A model generated the notes under the pieces. The model was not told the origin of the DNA, made no database searches, and was given only the letters and a program-made list of their open reading frames with translations. A stretch of DNA of 64,000 nucleotides from Lichenostomus cassidix (taxonomy: Eukaryota > Chordata > Aves > Passeriformes > Meliphagidae): positions 22,602,943-22,666,942 of the forward strand of contig CM039211.1 in NCBI GenBank assembly GCA_008360975.2, read 5' to 3'. Below, piece by piece: positions 27,718 to 40,070 of this stretch (its first letter is position 1; the number at the start of each line of letters is the position of its first letter). Position numbers and translations under genes: made by a program.

Positions 27718-28200
27718 CCTTATAAGACTTTTTATACTGTCCCTCACAACATCCTTCTGAACAAGTTATCCACCTGTGGGATGAGTAGGGTCATGGAGCA
27801 CTGGGTGTAGAACTTTCTGAAGGACAGAGCTCAAAGAATTCCAGTGAATGGGGCTACAGGTGGCTGCAGACAAGTCACCAGAGGTGTTCCTCGGGGCTCA
27901 GTTCTAAGGCTAGTGATGTTCAAAATGTTTGTCAATGACCTGGATGAAGGAGTTGAATGCACCATTAGAAAGCCTGCTGATGATTCCAAACTGGGAGGTG
28001 CAGTTGACTCCCTCATGGGACAAGAGGCCTTCCAGAATGGCATGAAATTTAGCAACAAATGCAGGACACTGCTCTTGGCACTAACACCTGGCACAAATAC
28101 AAACTGGGAGAAGAGTGGCTGGAGAAAGGGACCCAGGGGTGCTGGTTGGCAGCAGGCTCAGTGTGAGTCACCAGTGTGCCAGAGCAAACCCATCCAGAGG
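27718..28200 (+). mobile_element. CR1 LINE internal fragment, plus strand
   Basis: Matches the C-terminal reverse transcriptase region of CR1, with blocks such as 'cagaggtgttcctcggggct' (27880) and 'tttgtcaatgacctggatga' (27928). It lacks the CR1 3' tail. A 197-codon ORF across the fragment and its downstream flank is a degenerate remnant, not a host gene. Confidence 0.85.
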
Positions 28201-29624
28201 TGCACCAACCACAGCACAGCAAACCAATATTTTTTTCTTCTCTTTATTGCTAATACACTACTCCATGTCACCTTGGTAATTTTTGTGATTGTTTTGTATT
28301 TTGTTTTCTTAAGCTTATGCTGTACTTCTGCCCTCACACTTACTTATCTAACCCACCTTTCAGTTCCTGTACATTTCCCTTCTGATTCTGAAGTAAATGA
28401 AATTGTATCTTTAAAACATCCTTTATCTGTCTTCTGAAATTGAGTGCTTTTCACTTGTGCATTTTTAAATCAAAGTAGCTATGACCACTGTGATTTGAGC
28501 ATTGTGTCTGTGTGTGAGTCATACTACAACACAGCCACTAGACAGTAATGCTCAGAAAATCTAAGAACTCTCCATCCTTTAACTGGATCTCTGTAGTGCT
28601 TGTTTTGGAGCTAGGCACCAATGTACTTGAATAGAGGTGCTGGAAAAAGTGCATCACAGAGTAGCAGATGCAGGGAGCTTCAGTATCACAGAAGATGCAG
28701 CGTCATGCTTGGTCCATTCCAGTAGTGGTTGGGTACTCATCAGAAGTCTTGTGCATTCTTTTATCCTCAATAGGTGACTCAAGGCTTCCTTTCCATCTGA
28801 TACATGGTCTCAGGTAACCACATACACCCATTATCTCTTCCTGATTTGAAGTGCAAAGGTTTTACACTGATAGACAAACAGGGTCAAATAGCTGAAAGAG
28901 CTAAAACTTCATAGTTATTCTTTATTTGGAAAAGTTATTTTCCTTCCACACAAATGACAGAAAACTTTCACTCACATCATACACAATAACTGCTGTCGTT
29001 GCATTACTTACAAAAAAAAGTTAAAGTACTCAGGAAAACTGTCTTATTGGTATTATATTTCTACACTAGAAAGGAAAGGAAGTAGAGCCTTAGACTGTCT
29101 GGGGATAAACCTTCCTTAAATTAGCCCTGCATGGCAAGAGAAGCCATTAACCCTACATTACAAAAATGACTGCATCATTCATCATTGATCAAGGCTTGTA
29201 GTTTTCAAGGTTTCCATACTAAAAATACAACAATTTAATTAGTATTATAAACTCTATATGCTCTACTGGCACCTATTTAATATAAAAATGTCAAGATTTT
29301 GGTATGATAAATATCCATTCCTTGTCTAATATCCAGAGTCATCCATTGCTGCTCATCTGTCTCTGTACAAACTATGATAGAATTTATAATATAAACCATT
29401 ATTATTGGGATGATTAAGTACAAGGAGTTTAATCCCACTCTCTGGGCAGGGGTGTAAATGCAGAGTAACACCATTAGCTTGTATGTCATTGCCCTGCGCT
29501 TTAATGGGAAGGCATCGCCACATTTTCAGTTATAGACATACTCCAGATGGTGTCCCACCAGAGAAGGAAAGAGAGGCAGAATCACCTCCCATGATCTACT
29601 GGCCACACTTCTTTCGATACATTA
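28201..29624. other. AT-rich spacer, no feature seen
   Basis: No mobile element, tandem repeat or gene could be supported. Confidence 0.5.
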
Positions 29625-30640
29625 GACTTTTTGGGCTGTGAGTGCACCTTGCCAAGACATGTCCAATTTTTCATTCAACAGCATCCCAACGACTCGGCAG
29701 GGCTGCTTTCAACCTCTTTCCCTCCCATCCTGTATTGACACTTCAGATTGACCTGACCCAGGTGGAACACTCTGCACTTTGGCCTTAGGGGACTTCAGGT
29801 GGTTAATATCTCTTCAAGCCTGTCAAGATCCCGCTGGATGCTGTCATCACCAGAGAGGTCTTGCTTAGTCAGCAACTAAGCCCCACACAGCTATTTGCTC
29901 ACTCCCACACACACCCTCTTTTTAGTACAGGAGAAAGATGGAGAGTAAAAGAGAAAAAATTGTGGTTTGAGATGAAGACAGTTTAATAGGGAAAGCTAAA
30001 AGCATATACAAGCAAAGGCAAACAAGGGATTAACTCACTGCTTCCCACATGCAGGCAGGTGTTTAGCCATCGCTAGGCAAGTCAGGCTCCACCAAGCGTA
30101 ACAGTGACACAGAAGACAAATGCTTTAAATACAAATATGCCCCATTTCTCCTTCTTCCCCCAGCTCAGTTGCTGAGCTCACAACCCTTACAGCTACAGTG
30201 AAGAAAATTACCTCTATCCTGGCCAAAACCAGCACAGATGCCTTTTTTCCCTCTAGCAAATTAACTAACAAATTGACTCAGTTATGTGTCCCCTGCAAGC
30301 TTGCTGAGGGTGTACTCAATCCCACTGACTATATCATTGATGAAGACTTTACATAGCGTTGGTCCCAGTATGAACATTCTTTTGACATCATTCTTTACTC
30401 GTTTCCACTTGTACATTGAATCATTTTCTGCAAGAGTTTGGGTGCAGCCATCAGTCAATTCCTTCTCCACCAAATCCCCATGTCTGCAGTTTAGAGGTAA
30501 GAATGTTCTGGGGCAGCATATCAAACGCCTTACAGAAATTCAGGTAGGTGACATCCATAACTCTCACTTGATCCAATAATGCAGTTGGATCAGCATTTGT
30601 TGCCTACAGCAGCATGAGAGCACAGGTTGCTGAAATTGTT
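29625..30640 (-). mobile_element. CR1 LINE, minus strand, split by a solo LTR
   Basis: CR1 sequence on the minus strand in two parts flanking an LTR at 29842-30236. Recognisable blocks include 'ctgacccaggtggaacactc' (29753) and 'gcttgctgagggtgtactca' (30298). The two parts join correctly when the LTR and one TSD copy are removed. Confidence 0.82.
29842..30236 (-). mobile_element. Solo LTR, ERVL-like, minus strand, inside CR1
   Basis: A 395-bp solo LTR. The plus strand reads TGTCATCACC...ACCAGCACA, with a 5-bp TSD GATGC at 29837-29841 and 30237-30241. On the minus strand it begins TGTGCTGGTTTTGGCC, the same start as the LTR at 6264-6849, and carries an ATTAAA signal. The end nearest 29842 is more diverged than the rest. 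Confidence 0.85.
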
Positions 30641-33254
30641 TGGCCATAATTATGAATACTGCTGTGCAAACCAAGCACTTCCAGGACATCACTGCAGAGC
30701 ACTTACTATCCCAAAGATAGGTTAATGAAGGCACTTCCAAAACTTTCCCATTTGTCCTTACAAACCATTATCAGAAAGAAACCAAGAGGATTCTGTAAAA
30801 ACCTGTTTTAGAAAATCCACAGAATTACTCAAGTAAATCAAAACCAAAATCTCTGCTTTTTGGTAGGTAAGTCGACAATAGAACTGTATTTAATTCTGTG
30901 ATTGCTCAGCAGAGATGAATGTTGACATGTAACATTCTAAATACCAGTCTACATAACCATTCTAAACATCTGTACTGGTTCTCTAAGAGGTTCAAGAGAG
31001 TTTGGTTCATTTTTTGGTAACAATTAGAAGACTTGGTAGTAATTTTTTCTTGGTTTTTTGGTAGCAGTTGAATTTTTTTAAGGAAAATTACTATGTACAG
31101 ACTGGGTTGGGGAATCTCAGAATGACTGAAAATTTAGGCAAAATACACTCTGAGTGAAGTAAGCAGTTCATTTTTAGGAAGCAATATATTTTCATCATTA
31201 TGATTATGTAGTTAAACCAAACAAAAAGCAGAGCAGAATTTCTGCACTTTAGTTACTGGAATTTTGCCAAATATTAATGAAAAAATAGTCCAAAAATAAC
31301 TTCAAAAAGATGCAATTGGAACTAAAATTATGCCGGGTTTTCATTTATAAATCTATGTTCTTCCATCTCTAGAAATGGAGGCAATATGCCTTCTTATGCT
31401 GCATATTTTGTCTACATGTCAGGCTTCAGATCCACACCACAGCACATTCCAGTCTTTAATATGTGTGTTCTATAGGTCTGCTGTGTCCAGAGAAAAAGCA
31501 TTATTAATAGTGTCTCAAAGAACTTCACAAAAGCATAATTTATTGTTCCTGTTGGCAAGAAGTGCAAAGAAATCTGCAACCTTTGGACTTTTGAGAAAAT
31601 TAGAGTAGTATAGTATGAATGAGTAGTTGGATATAATCTTTTCTATATAAACATTACTAATATTGAGTCACACAACCTGTTTCACACACAGCTGAATTAA
31701 AGCTTCATTTTTTTCTGTAGCTATATTATGATTCTATAAAGAATAAAGAAATATTACAGAGCATTTAATATCCTAATTACAAATAACAATATAGCACTAG
31801 GTCTTATTCCATAGTAGAGCTGAGCCCACCTGAAGCAACAGAAAGAGGCATTCTGAAAGAAAATCAAATTTCCTTCCTCAGGCTGAATTTCATGATTATC
31901 AAACCCAATTTCTGGAACAGGACACTGCCTACAGAGGTTACTACTTTGTAAATAGATCTAAATATGAACTATTCCTTCTGGGAGTTATTTCTCAGTCATA
32001 AGAAACGTAATTTCTACCAGTCCTCTGAGATGTGAAAATTGGGTTCTCCGGGTCAAGTGTGCCCAGGTATCCAGCTGTCAGGTTGGCAGACCCAGCCTGA
32101 ACATTTCTACCAGGACATTATCATCTATTCTGTATCTCCTGCTTTACTAATGAAGCTTCCCACTCTTATTAAGACTCTTGACTGCTTTGATATCATTAGT
32201 TCCCTTTAGAAAGGAAGTGTATTCAGGCTAGACAAAGAATTTTTCACTTCAAAAACATATTTTAGAGATGAATCTTCTTTGTCAGGGAAGAGAATCTGGA
32301 GTGTCTTCACACCTTTTAAACAGAAAAACATACTGAAGGTTCAAGTACTCATTAACGCAGAAAATGCAATCTCCTTTTATCAGCATTTTCAATTGCACAA
32401 TCTTATACCAAATGAACTAATATGACACCCTTCTTCCCAGGCATAGAGAAATATTTAAAGAAATAGCTCATTAACATATTTTTTAAAAGTCTGCCAAGCT
32501 GGTAACAAGAAAGAAAGATTTTCATGAAGTATTTTTATTTTTATAGGATTCCAGTATTTGCCAGTTTTCCATTTTTTGCTTTATTAGAACTCTTGAATTC
32601 TTACATGGCTTCAGAGCTTTTAAAATAACCAGTAAGAAATGCTTTCAGATCATTAATGATTCTGAGCTAGACTCACACACAAAAGCATAATTTTACAGAA
32701 TTAGGCTTAAATTGTATGGTGGTAATTTCATACATAATTGAAATCTTTATTCTCCTGTAACTTTTTTTTTTTTGCCCTCAAAAGTCAACAACCTACTTAT
32801 AAGAGGTTGGTGGGAGGTTAGTAAAAGGGTTTTTTTTTTTCTATTTAAAGGCCCATACAATGCCAACAATACAGAAATTTATGTTGTACTATGCCACTAG
32901 AACTGAAATGTTCTTTCTATGCCTGAGGCTTAGACAACCTCTAGCAAATTCTCAGCCTTTGACAAAACTAGAAACTATTTTATCAAATTAAAAATGCAAT
33001 TTCCAGACAAACTATGAACCTTGAACAGGAACTGAATGAAACAGATCACATAATCCAAACTGATATTTACCAGGGGTCAGGAATTCCTATGGGCTTTCAG
33101 GTAGAAAAGGAAAATGGGAAGACTTGGGAAGGAAGGTCAGGCTACACAGGATGATTACAGAATTGTTGTTTCACATGGTAGGGAGAAAAATTTATATGGC
33201 CAAAATTTAATTTCAATCATTCTCACTTTAATTCATAGTAATATTATGTAGAAG
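30641..33254. other. AT-rich spacer, no gene seen
   Basis: AT-rich sequence with T runs near 32762 and 32831. No gene or mobile element could be supported. Confidence 0.5.
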
Positions 33255-34080
33255 ATTATCTGAGAGCTATTTAAAAACATTTGAAAAACAACGCAGTCAT
33301 CAATCAAAGCCAAGATGGGCTCCTGAAGGCAAAGTCATGCCTTCCTAAGGTTACTGTCCAGTGGACAAGGGGAAGGCAGTGGATGTGGGGGTTGCTTATT
33401 TTTAGCAAAGATTTTGATACAGTCACTGACCTTATCCTTCTGGACAAAATGTTAAGCATACAGGTGGACACATACACAATATGACAGGTGAAAAACAGGA
33501 TGAAGGATTGTGTTTACAGAGTTGTAGTAAAGGGGGCAACATTTGGCTGAGGCCAGTCGCTAGTGGTGTTTTCAGGGGTCAGCGTAGAACTTCTGTATTT
33601 TTATGAGACACACAGGCACAGAAATAGAATGCACTCTAAGTTTACAGGCAATACTAAACTAGGAGGAGACACTGCTTGCCTTGAGGGTAGAGACATCTCA
33701 CAGAAAGACCTATTAAAAGGTTTGAGTGCTGTAAGATCATCAGCTGTATAAAATTTAACAAGAACATGTCACCCTCTGTACCTGGGAGAGGGTAATGCCA
33801 AACGCAGGTACAGGCTGGGGAATCAGATTCTAGAGTGCAGCCCTGTAGAAAGGGATATGGTTATTCCATTGACAGTCAACAATGTGCTCTGGCAGCCAAA
33901 AGGGCCCACAGTACCCTGGGGTACATCAAGTGCAGTATAGCTAACTGGCCAAAAGAAGTGATTGTCCCAATATACTCAGTACTGGTGCAGCCTCACCTTA
34001 AGTACTGTGTGAGATTTTGGGCTCCTCAAAACAAAAAAAACATATTAGAATGTGTCCAGCCCCTATACTTTATTTGAAGC
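33255..34080 (+). mobile_element. CR1 LINE fragment, plus strand, old
   Basis: Diverged CR1 reverse transcriptase to near-3' sequence. Blocks 'ggtacaggctggggaatcag' (33808) and 'tactggtgcagcctcacctt' (33980) are still recognisable. It has many indels, with no 3' tail seen. Confidence 0.8.
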
Positions 34081-35130
34081 TTAGCAGCACTGTATGTTTC
34101 AAGGCTCCCAGTTATAATACATCTGTGAAGGTTCTTCATCCTGCAGAATCTGAAAAATACACAGCTCAGTCATGGGGTTTTAATTTTTTCTTGTGTTGTC
34201 AAATTGATTATGCAGACATGGAAATTGTACCCTGGAAATTTGATTAGATGGAAGCCAGTGAGAGGTTCTTGACCTTCCTAATGTGTACTAAATTCTGCCA
34301 TATGACAGCTATTTTTGGGTAAATACGTGGTAAATAATTTTTCACATACCTTACATTTATCACCTGTAGTGTAAGGCTCACTCTCCTATGGCTCTCAGCA
34401 GTGCTGGGAATTTATTGGCATCTGCAAACTTCTCTGAGATTCTTGAAAGTAAGAATGGGAGAGTGACATAGAAGCTAGAGGAGGGATGTCCTCTTCATAA
34501 AAGTCTTACTTCACTTGATAACATTACAGTGATGATTAATTTATCTGCCTTGCAGAAAAACATTTCCATACCTTCCACAGGAAAATGCATTGATGTGTGA
34601 ACACTCAAAAGAGAGGAATTCCCTTTCAACTACATATGCCTGCTTATCAGTTAGCAATCCTTTAATGTTGGCAGTGTTACTACTTTGAAGAACGAGTGCC
34701 TACAGACAGACGGCATAGTTTGAAAGGAAGTGTCAAGGGACTCAGTGATTTCTGAAGACAAGTGAACTCAAACAGGAGAACAGAGGAGCAAGGGAAGGAT
34801 TTGATTTAGGATGTACACATCAAATGTGGCAGTTCAGCATTCTAATTGTGTTAGTAGGACTAATGTGCTACAGCCTGCCAGTTATATTTAAAACTAGCAA
34901 AACACATTGCTCATTCTCAGAACATCTACATTCTTTCCCTCCGAGATGCACAACGTTAGGGTTCCAAAAGCAACAATTGTACAAAGAGCAGCAAACAGCA
35001 ACAGGGAAATGAGGAGCACCTGGATAAGACATATTTGCAAAGTAGCTTCCAGTCTATTATTCTTACGCAGTGAGCAGAGAAACTGCTTATATTAGTGGTA
35101 GAAAGCTTGCCTGTTCTCTGTTTCACCAGG
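34081..35130. other. Spacer, no feature seen
   Basis: Unique-looking sequence up to the start of the ERVL-like LTR. No gene was supported. Confidence 0.5.
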
Positions 35131-35530
35131 TATCATAGTTTAACCCCAGCCAGCAACTAAGAATCACATAGCCATTTGACCACTCCCCTCTGCCCCAGGG
35201 GGAAGGAGAATCAACTTCATGGCTTGATATAAGAACCATTTAATTATTGAAACAAAATAAAATTTAATAATGTTCCAAACAATACTAATGATAAAAAAGC
35301 AGTAATTATAATAATACTAATGATAATACTAACAACAATAATAATTTTAATGAAAATGAGAAAGTAAAACTCAAGAGAAACAAGTTATGTACAACACAGT
35401 TTTTCACTACCCACAGACTGATGCCCAGCTGTCTTGGGGTGATTTTATGATGATACTCTATTCCTGATTGTCTGCTCCATGCCCAGGAATGGTTCCTGTA
35501 TCTTGAGCCCGAGGAAGCCTTCCTTGAATA
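35131..35530 (-). repeat. 3' LTR of the ERVL-like element
   Basis: Minus-strand LTR with an AT-rich middle part. It shares its end block and the 'actgatgcccagc' block with 39480-40070. The boundary with internal sequence is approximate. Confidence 0.65.
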
Positions 35531-36040
35531 ACCAGCTGTCTTGGACCTTCCTTCCCTCCAAGGCCACAATAATCTTTTTTCTAAGTCTCCGTTCTCTGTT
35601 AAAATTTCACACTTGCCTTATGGGGCTGTTAAGGGTAATCAGGTCCTCCTGATCACTCCGTGGCTCTACAGTCAGCAAACCCCCTTATGGGTAGGAATCA
35701 TGGAGTTTCAGTTGGAGAGATCCTCTGACTGGTGCCCTGTTGTGGCAGCAATTGGCACCTGCTGTTCTTCAGCCTTCAGCAACCCCACAACACAAGGGTC
35801 CTCCAAGAGACTAGGCAGAGAGCTCCCTAACTTCCTTCATCTCCAAGGCAGCTACACCAAAGGCCAATTGTTAGCCTTTTGGGTCCTTGAAATAGCCTCT
35901 CCAGGGGTATTTTACACCAAGGATTCCTCTGGGCCGGTTATAATATGGTGCTTTTTCCACTCAGTCCCAGTCGGACTGACTTCAGCCTCCAATACAGCTT
36001 TTGGAAGTCCCCTGTCATTCCAGAATATAAATGGATTCTA
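35530..36040 (-). pseudogene. Degenerate ERVL pol remnant (protease to early reverse transcriptase)
   Basis: Translated on the minus strand, this stretch shows short pieces in the order expected for the protease end and the start of the reverse transcriptase of avian ERVL-type elements. Several in-frame stops and frameshifts interrupt it. It is a dead remnant, and the catalytic RT region is absent. The plus-strand 166-codon ORF here is its antisense shadow. Recognition is by family resemblance, without a search. Confidence 0.55.
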
Positions 36041-36620
36041 GCGAGATGGCATTAGGGTATACTGTGCACTGGTGTCTCCTAGGGACTTGTGTGGGGCTGA
36101 TGAACCAGGCTATCAGATCCACACAGCCCAGTAAACCCAGTGTCACTCTCCTCCCCCTGGCTGGGGTCAGGCCCCTCTAGTCCTGGTCAAAAGATTCCTC
36201 ACTGACTTCTTGGGAAAACAGATTAGAATTCCTTTCCATATGATCTGGAGGAAGATCTACCCTTCCACTCTGCCTGGGGAACTATTAACTGGAGACCGAA
36301 CAGTAAGTTTGCTGGAAGAACCCTAATTTGTGATTGTTTTCCCTTGAAGTTCAGGCACCCATGCCTCTAGGATCGTGGAAGATTTTCCACCCCACTTACT
36401 CATATCCTCTCCCTATACACAGGGTACCTCATGGTGTGCATTTTCCATAACCTTGTGCATTTTCCTCTCTCTTGATCAAAGGAAGGCTTGCTCTTAATAG
36501 CTGAGATACTGGTCCAGACATGGTTCAAGTGCACAAGACTTGATCTGCATCTGCAGGTAATTGCAGGTTTTTTGTGTGCAAATGGATCATCTCTAGCACA
36601 CCTAATTCCCTTAGGTATGG
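36041..36620 (-). mobile_element. Probable ERVL internal region upstream of pol
   Basis: Continues the ERVL-like internal sequence toward gag on the minus strand. No intact frame remains. The assignment rests mainly on position between the pol remnant and the nested LTR. Confidence 0.4.
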
Positions 36621-36625
36621 GATAC

Positions 36626-38319
36626 TGTCCCGTTGCGCTCTAAAAGGGGGACTCGGGAAGGATTCTTTTAATGGATTTCTCGGACAAAAAAATAAACAAA
36701 CAAACAAAACGAAGCACCCATGGGGCAATATTATATCTGAAGACTGTTTATTAGTAAAAAAAGGGTTAGTGTTTCTACCCAAGGGGTACAGGAAAAGGAA
36801 CAAAGAAGGAAAGAGAGAAAGAGAGAGAATACGAGGCAAATCGCTGCACCCCGGGCGCCCCGTCGGTGAGCGTTCGGCAGATGGAGTAAGCGCTGCGAGC
36901 TGCGAGAGCCTGCGTGGCTCCCGGGGCGGAAGAGCAGGAGCAAAACTCGAGGGCAGTCAGGGTCGGAGCACGGTGGCTGCAGGCAGCTCCGTGTGGGGGT
37001 GCGGCGGCCCGATGCTGCAGAAACCGAGTCCCCAAGGCCGGCGGTCGGCGTAATCCACGCGGACGCTGCCGAGGATGCCATCGCCTGGGACTCGGAGGAG
37101 GCCGGGCCGTAAACCGCTCTCTCCCTCCCCTGGAAAGTTTTTCCTAAGTTTATTGGTTTAAAGTCCGCTTCCCCGCCCCTGTCACCGCCCCCGCTGCTTG
37201 CCCTCACTAGAATGTTCTGTTGCCGGGCTTCCCCCATGAGTTGCTTGTAATCCCCTCCCTACTTATATTTCATTTGCTCCCCCGCTTGTCCCTCATGTTG
37301 TCCCGGAGCCCCGTTGGCTCCGCCCCTGTTGTTCCTCCCCGGGAAACCCCGTATTTCCCCCTAAAAACCCCCTCCCTTTGTTCTCTCGGGTGGTGTGGCC
37401 GCGACCCCAGCCCCGCCGGGTTCTGCGCCCGGCAGCTGCGTGGACCGCCCCACCCGAGAGCCCCCAGTGTGCCTCCCCCGCGCCGCTTCTCCTGAATAAA
37501 CTGCACACTGGCGACTCTCAGCTCGTCGCACTTTCTTTATCACGGGAAGCGACCAGCGACTCCACGGCGTTCCTGCCCGGCAGGCACCCGCCTCCGCCGC
37601 GTGGTCCCTGCCGCTCCAAGGAGCGAGCCTGGGAACACCGAGGCTGACCGCAGCCGCCTCTGGGACAGAGCTGAACAGCCGGGAGGGCTGAGAGCTTGGG
37701 CCCAGGTGAGGCCCCCGAGGTCTCCCGAAGCCCCTGCAGCTCACTGGGGCCAGGCGGCCGGACCCCCCCGGACCCTACAACTTCAGCTCCGGGCTGGGTG
37801 CAGGCAGGGTGCAGGCGGCAGCAGTGGCTCTGTCGTCGGAGAAGCAGCGAGCACGAGGCTGTCGCGGTGACGGAGCTGTCTCGGGCAAGCAGCGAAGCAG
37901 AGCAGGACACGGGCAGACAGGACAGCCAGGAAAAGAGCGGATTGCAGGGAGAAAAATGCGAAGGGGACGAAGGGGACAGAGCTGACGCTCCGGGCGAACC
38001 CCTGCTCCCTCCAAGAAACCCAAAGAAAATTGCCTCGGCTTGTATCGCAATTAATTGCTTTTATGTGCTTCGCCCTCCTATAGCGTGCCTTCCCGTGCAC
38101 TTTTTCCGCGCGTTTTTTCCCGGGCACCCGGGGATCTGCCCCACTAGTGAGGGGCGGTGCTTGCAGAGCAGCAGTGGAATCTTCCTCTCTCCTGATCGCT
38201 GCCAGGCAAAGGCTCTCGGGGGACAGAGATTCCAGACGTATATAGCCTTTAAAGTAATTTTTTCACCTCACGTAGAACATATGTTGAGGCATAAATAAAA
38301 ATTAGATTGGGCTTTCACA
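36626..38319 (-). mobile_element. Solo LTR family B, nested in the ERVL element and split by LTR family A
   Basis: Starts TGTCCCGTTGCGCTC and ends GGGCTTTCACA on the plus strand, with a perfect 5-bp TSD, GATAC, at 36621-36625 and 38320-38324. It is 1694 bp including an inserted LTR of 794 bp plus a 6-bp TSD, so its own length is about 894 bp. Orientation is probably minus: AATAAA read on the minus strand at 36747-36752 leaves a plausible U5 of about 120 bp. The second copy at 59374-60224 is closely similar and lacks the insertion. Confidence 0.88.
36992..37785 (+). mobile_element. Solo LTR family A (ERVK-like), nested inside LTR B
   Basis: A 794-bp LTR starting TGTGGGGGTGCGGCGG and ending CTACAACTTCA. 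It has a perfect 6-bp TSD, GCTCCG, at 36986-36991 and 37786-37791. An AATAAA lies at 37495-37500 and a TATA-like CTAAAAA near 37361. Removing it with one TSD gives exactly the uninterrupted sequence seen at 59694-59720 in the other LTR B copy. It is related to the LTR at 18674-19481. The overlapping ORFs on both strands reflect high GC. Confidence 0.92.
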
Positions 38320-38324
38320 GATAC

Positions 38325-39479
38325 CTCTTTTCATTGTGGTCTACTTGCCATGGCGTCACCTAACATCTTATTTGTAGGGATACCTTTCCTTCACGTTTGA
38401 CAGGAGTCACCTTCAGAAACTCTGAGGACTTGTCCCTTTTCCAATCACTTTGTCAATGCCCCTTTCCCTAGAAGGTGATCCAGCTGCTTAAATTCCCTAA
38501 AGTTTTACTCCAGGCTAGTGGCCCACAGTGCTAGCATCTAAGCAGCCAGGTAACAATATGCTCATACTGGACAACAGTTGAAACCTCTTCACAAATCACA
38601 CAGCTCACAGAACCTCTTGTTCTGCCTCTTCCTTCTCTGCCTTCCTGATGTCCCTGCTTTGTCCTCCGGGAATAAACAACCTGCCTTTTGTGTCCTTCAT
38701 ATGTATAGGGTCAACTGCTACAGGCATGGGTTGGTGCTCTGGTTCAGCTGCATCACCCATCACTGGGGTATGAGTACCTGTAGCGCCTCTTGCTGGGGTT
38801 TGAGTAGACAGTGCTTGTCACCAGGTTTTGAGTAGAAGTAGTGACTGTTCCTGGAATTTGAGTAGCTGCATTGCTTGTCCCAATGGTTTGAAGTAAACAC
38901 AAATAGTTGTTTACCCTGCACAAGATTTGAGCCAGTTTCCTGGTTCCTAGCAATAACACCATGCTGGTTTGAACACTCCAAGGTGATCAAAAATTTTCAA
39001 AATTCTCAAATGCAATGGCATTTAAGCTGGAGGAGAAGGAGAAAATGTGTGAAGATGTCTTCTCCACAGGCTGATTCTTGGAGTAAAGGTAAGATGTGCA
39101 ATTATTAACAGTTTCCAAAGATGGCTCCTGCGGTACAGACATGGCAGCAACACTGAATACCATACCAGGTCAATTTCAAGACCACCAATTCTGTAATATC
39201 ATAAGCTAGTATTACAGAGTACAACAACGTGATAACTTTAGCCCAGCCCTCAGATGTTGTAAACAGCATGTCAGGGAACACATACTGCAAGTAAGAGGTT
39301 ACATAAAACAACCTTGGGAACAAATGCAACAACTCTGAGACCAAAAAAAGGTTAACATTGTGACTAGCTAATAAACTAATACAACAAGTGCTTATAACAA
39401 ATATTTTCTAATGTGCTCTGGTCAGATCTGCCATTATCTCAACATTTTGTGCCACACATTGTGGGCACAAAAAAAGGAC
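38325..39479 (-). mobile_element. Probable ERVL gag-side internal remnant with minisatellite
   Basis: Sequence between nested LTR B and the 5' LTR of the ERVL-like element. On position and general resemblance it is the gag and leader side of the provirus. It includes a degenerate tandem repeat at about 38755-38900. No intact reading frame remains. Confidence 0.45.
38755..38900. repeat. Degenerate tandem repeat with period of about 30 bp
   Basis: About five imperfect units share a core like 'gggtttgagtaga...gcttgtc', for example near 38790, 38822, 38852 and 38880. It lies within the presumed ERVL gag/leader remnant. Confidence 0.7.
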
Positions 39480-40070
39480 TGTGTTGGTTTAACCCCAGCA
39501 GCAACTAAGTACCATGCACACACTCACTCACTCACTCACTCACTCACTCACTCACTCACTCACTCCCTGTCCCTCCCCTCTGGTGGGTTATGGAGAATCA
39601 GTAAAAGGTAAAATCTGTGGGTTGAAATAGGAACAGTTTAATAATGGAAAAGAAGTAAAATGTAGTAATACTGCTACTAATACTAGTTTAATACTAACAG
39701 CAATGAACAGGAAAAAAGAGGAATAAAACGTAAGAGAAAAAAGCAATGCACAATACAAATTTCCACCACTCACTGACTGATGCCCAGCCTCTCCCTAAGC
39801 AGCAAATACTTCCTTACAGCCAGCTCCCTCTGGTTTATAATACCAGACACATCATTCTATGTTTGTTCAATTCAGATCATCTGTCCTGGCTGTTCTCCCT
39901 CCCAGTTCCTCATGAACCTACTTGCTGTCAGAGCATGGGCAAACTGAGCAGTCCTTGATTTAGGGTAAGCACTGCTTAGCAACAGCCAAAACATCGGTGT
40001 GTTACCAACATTATTCTCATACTGAATCCAAACCACAGCACCCTACCAGCTACTGGGAAAAAAAAGAAAA
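39480..40070 (-). repeat. 5' LTR of the ERVL-like element, with (CACT)n
   Basis: On the plus strand it starts TGTGTTGGTTTAACCCCAGC and carries an 11-unit CACT microsatellite at 39521-39564. The rest parallels the LTR at 35131. The far end decays into an A-rich tract near 40055-40070, so the terminus is lost. Confidence 0.72.

Larger units (their letters stand above)
35131..40070 (-). mobile_element. Decayed ERVL-like provirus, minus strand, with nested LTRs
   Basis: Related LTR sequence lies at both ends in the same minus orientation: about 35131-35530 (3' LTR) and 39480-40070 (5' LTR). Both carry the 'gtttaaccccagc' end block and the 'gactgatgcccagc' block. Between them are a protease to early reverse transcriptase remnant (about 35530-36040) and probable gag-side sequence (38325-39479). 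Most of pol is missing. A 1694-bp nested LTR interrupts the internal region. The left terminus reads TATCATAG, where the family has TG, and the right terminus is lost near 40070, so no TSD can be read. Two independent LTR insertions flanking an older fragment remain an alternative. Confidence 0.65.

Noticed and set aside
27844..28437. Plus-strand ORF of 197 codons
   Set aside because: The first part is a CR1 reverse transcriptase remnant, and the rest is a chance extension into AT-rich flank.
35541..36041. Plus-strand ORF of 166 codons
   Set aside because: Antisense to the ERVL-like pol remnant, which explains the sequence better.
36574..38298. Several ORFs of 100-200 codons on both strands
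   Set aside because: All fall in the nested GC-rich LTRs A and B and overlap each other. No protein family is recognised.
39521..39564. Regular CACT repeat considered as an array of spaced repeats
   Set aside because: A simple tetranucleotide microsatellite in an LTR with no spacers; not CRISPR-like.
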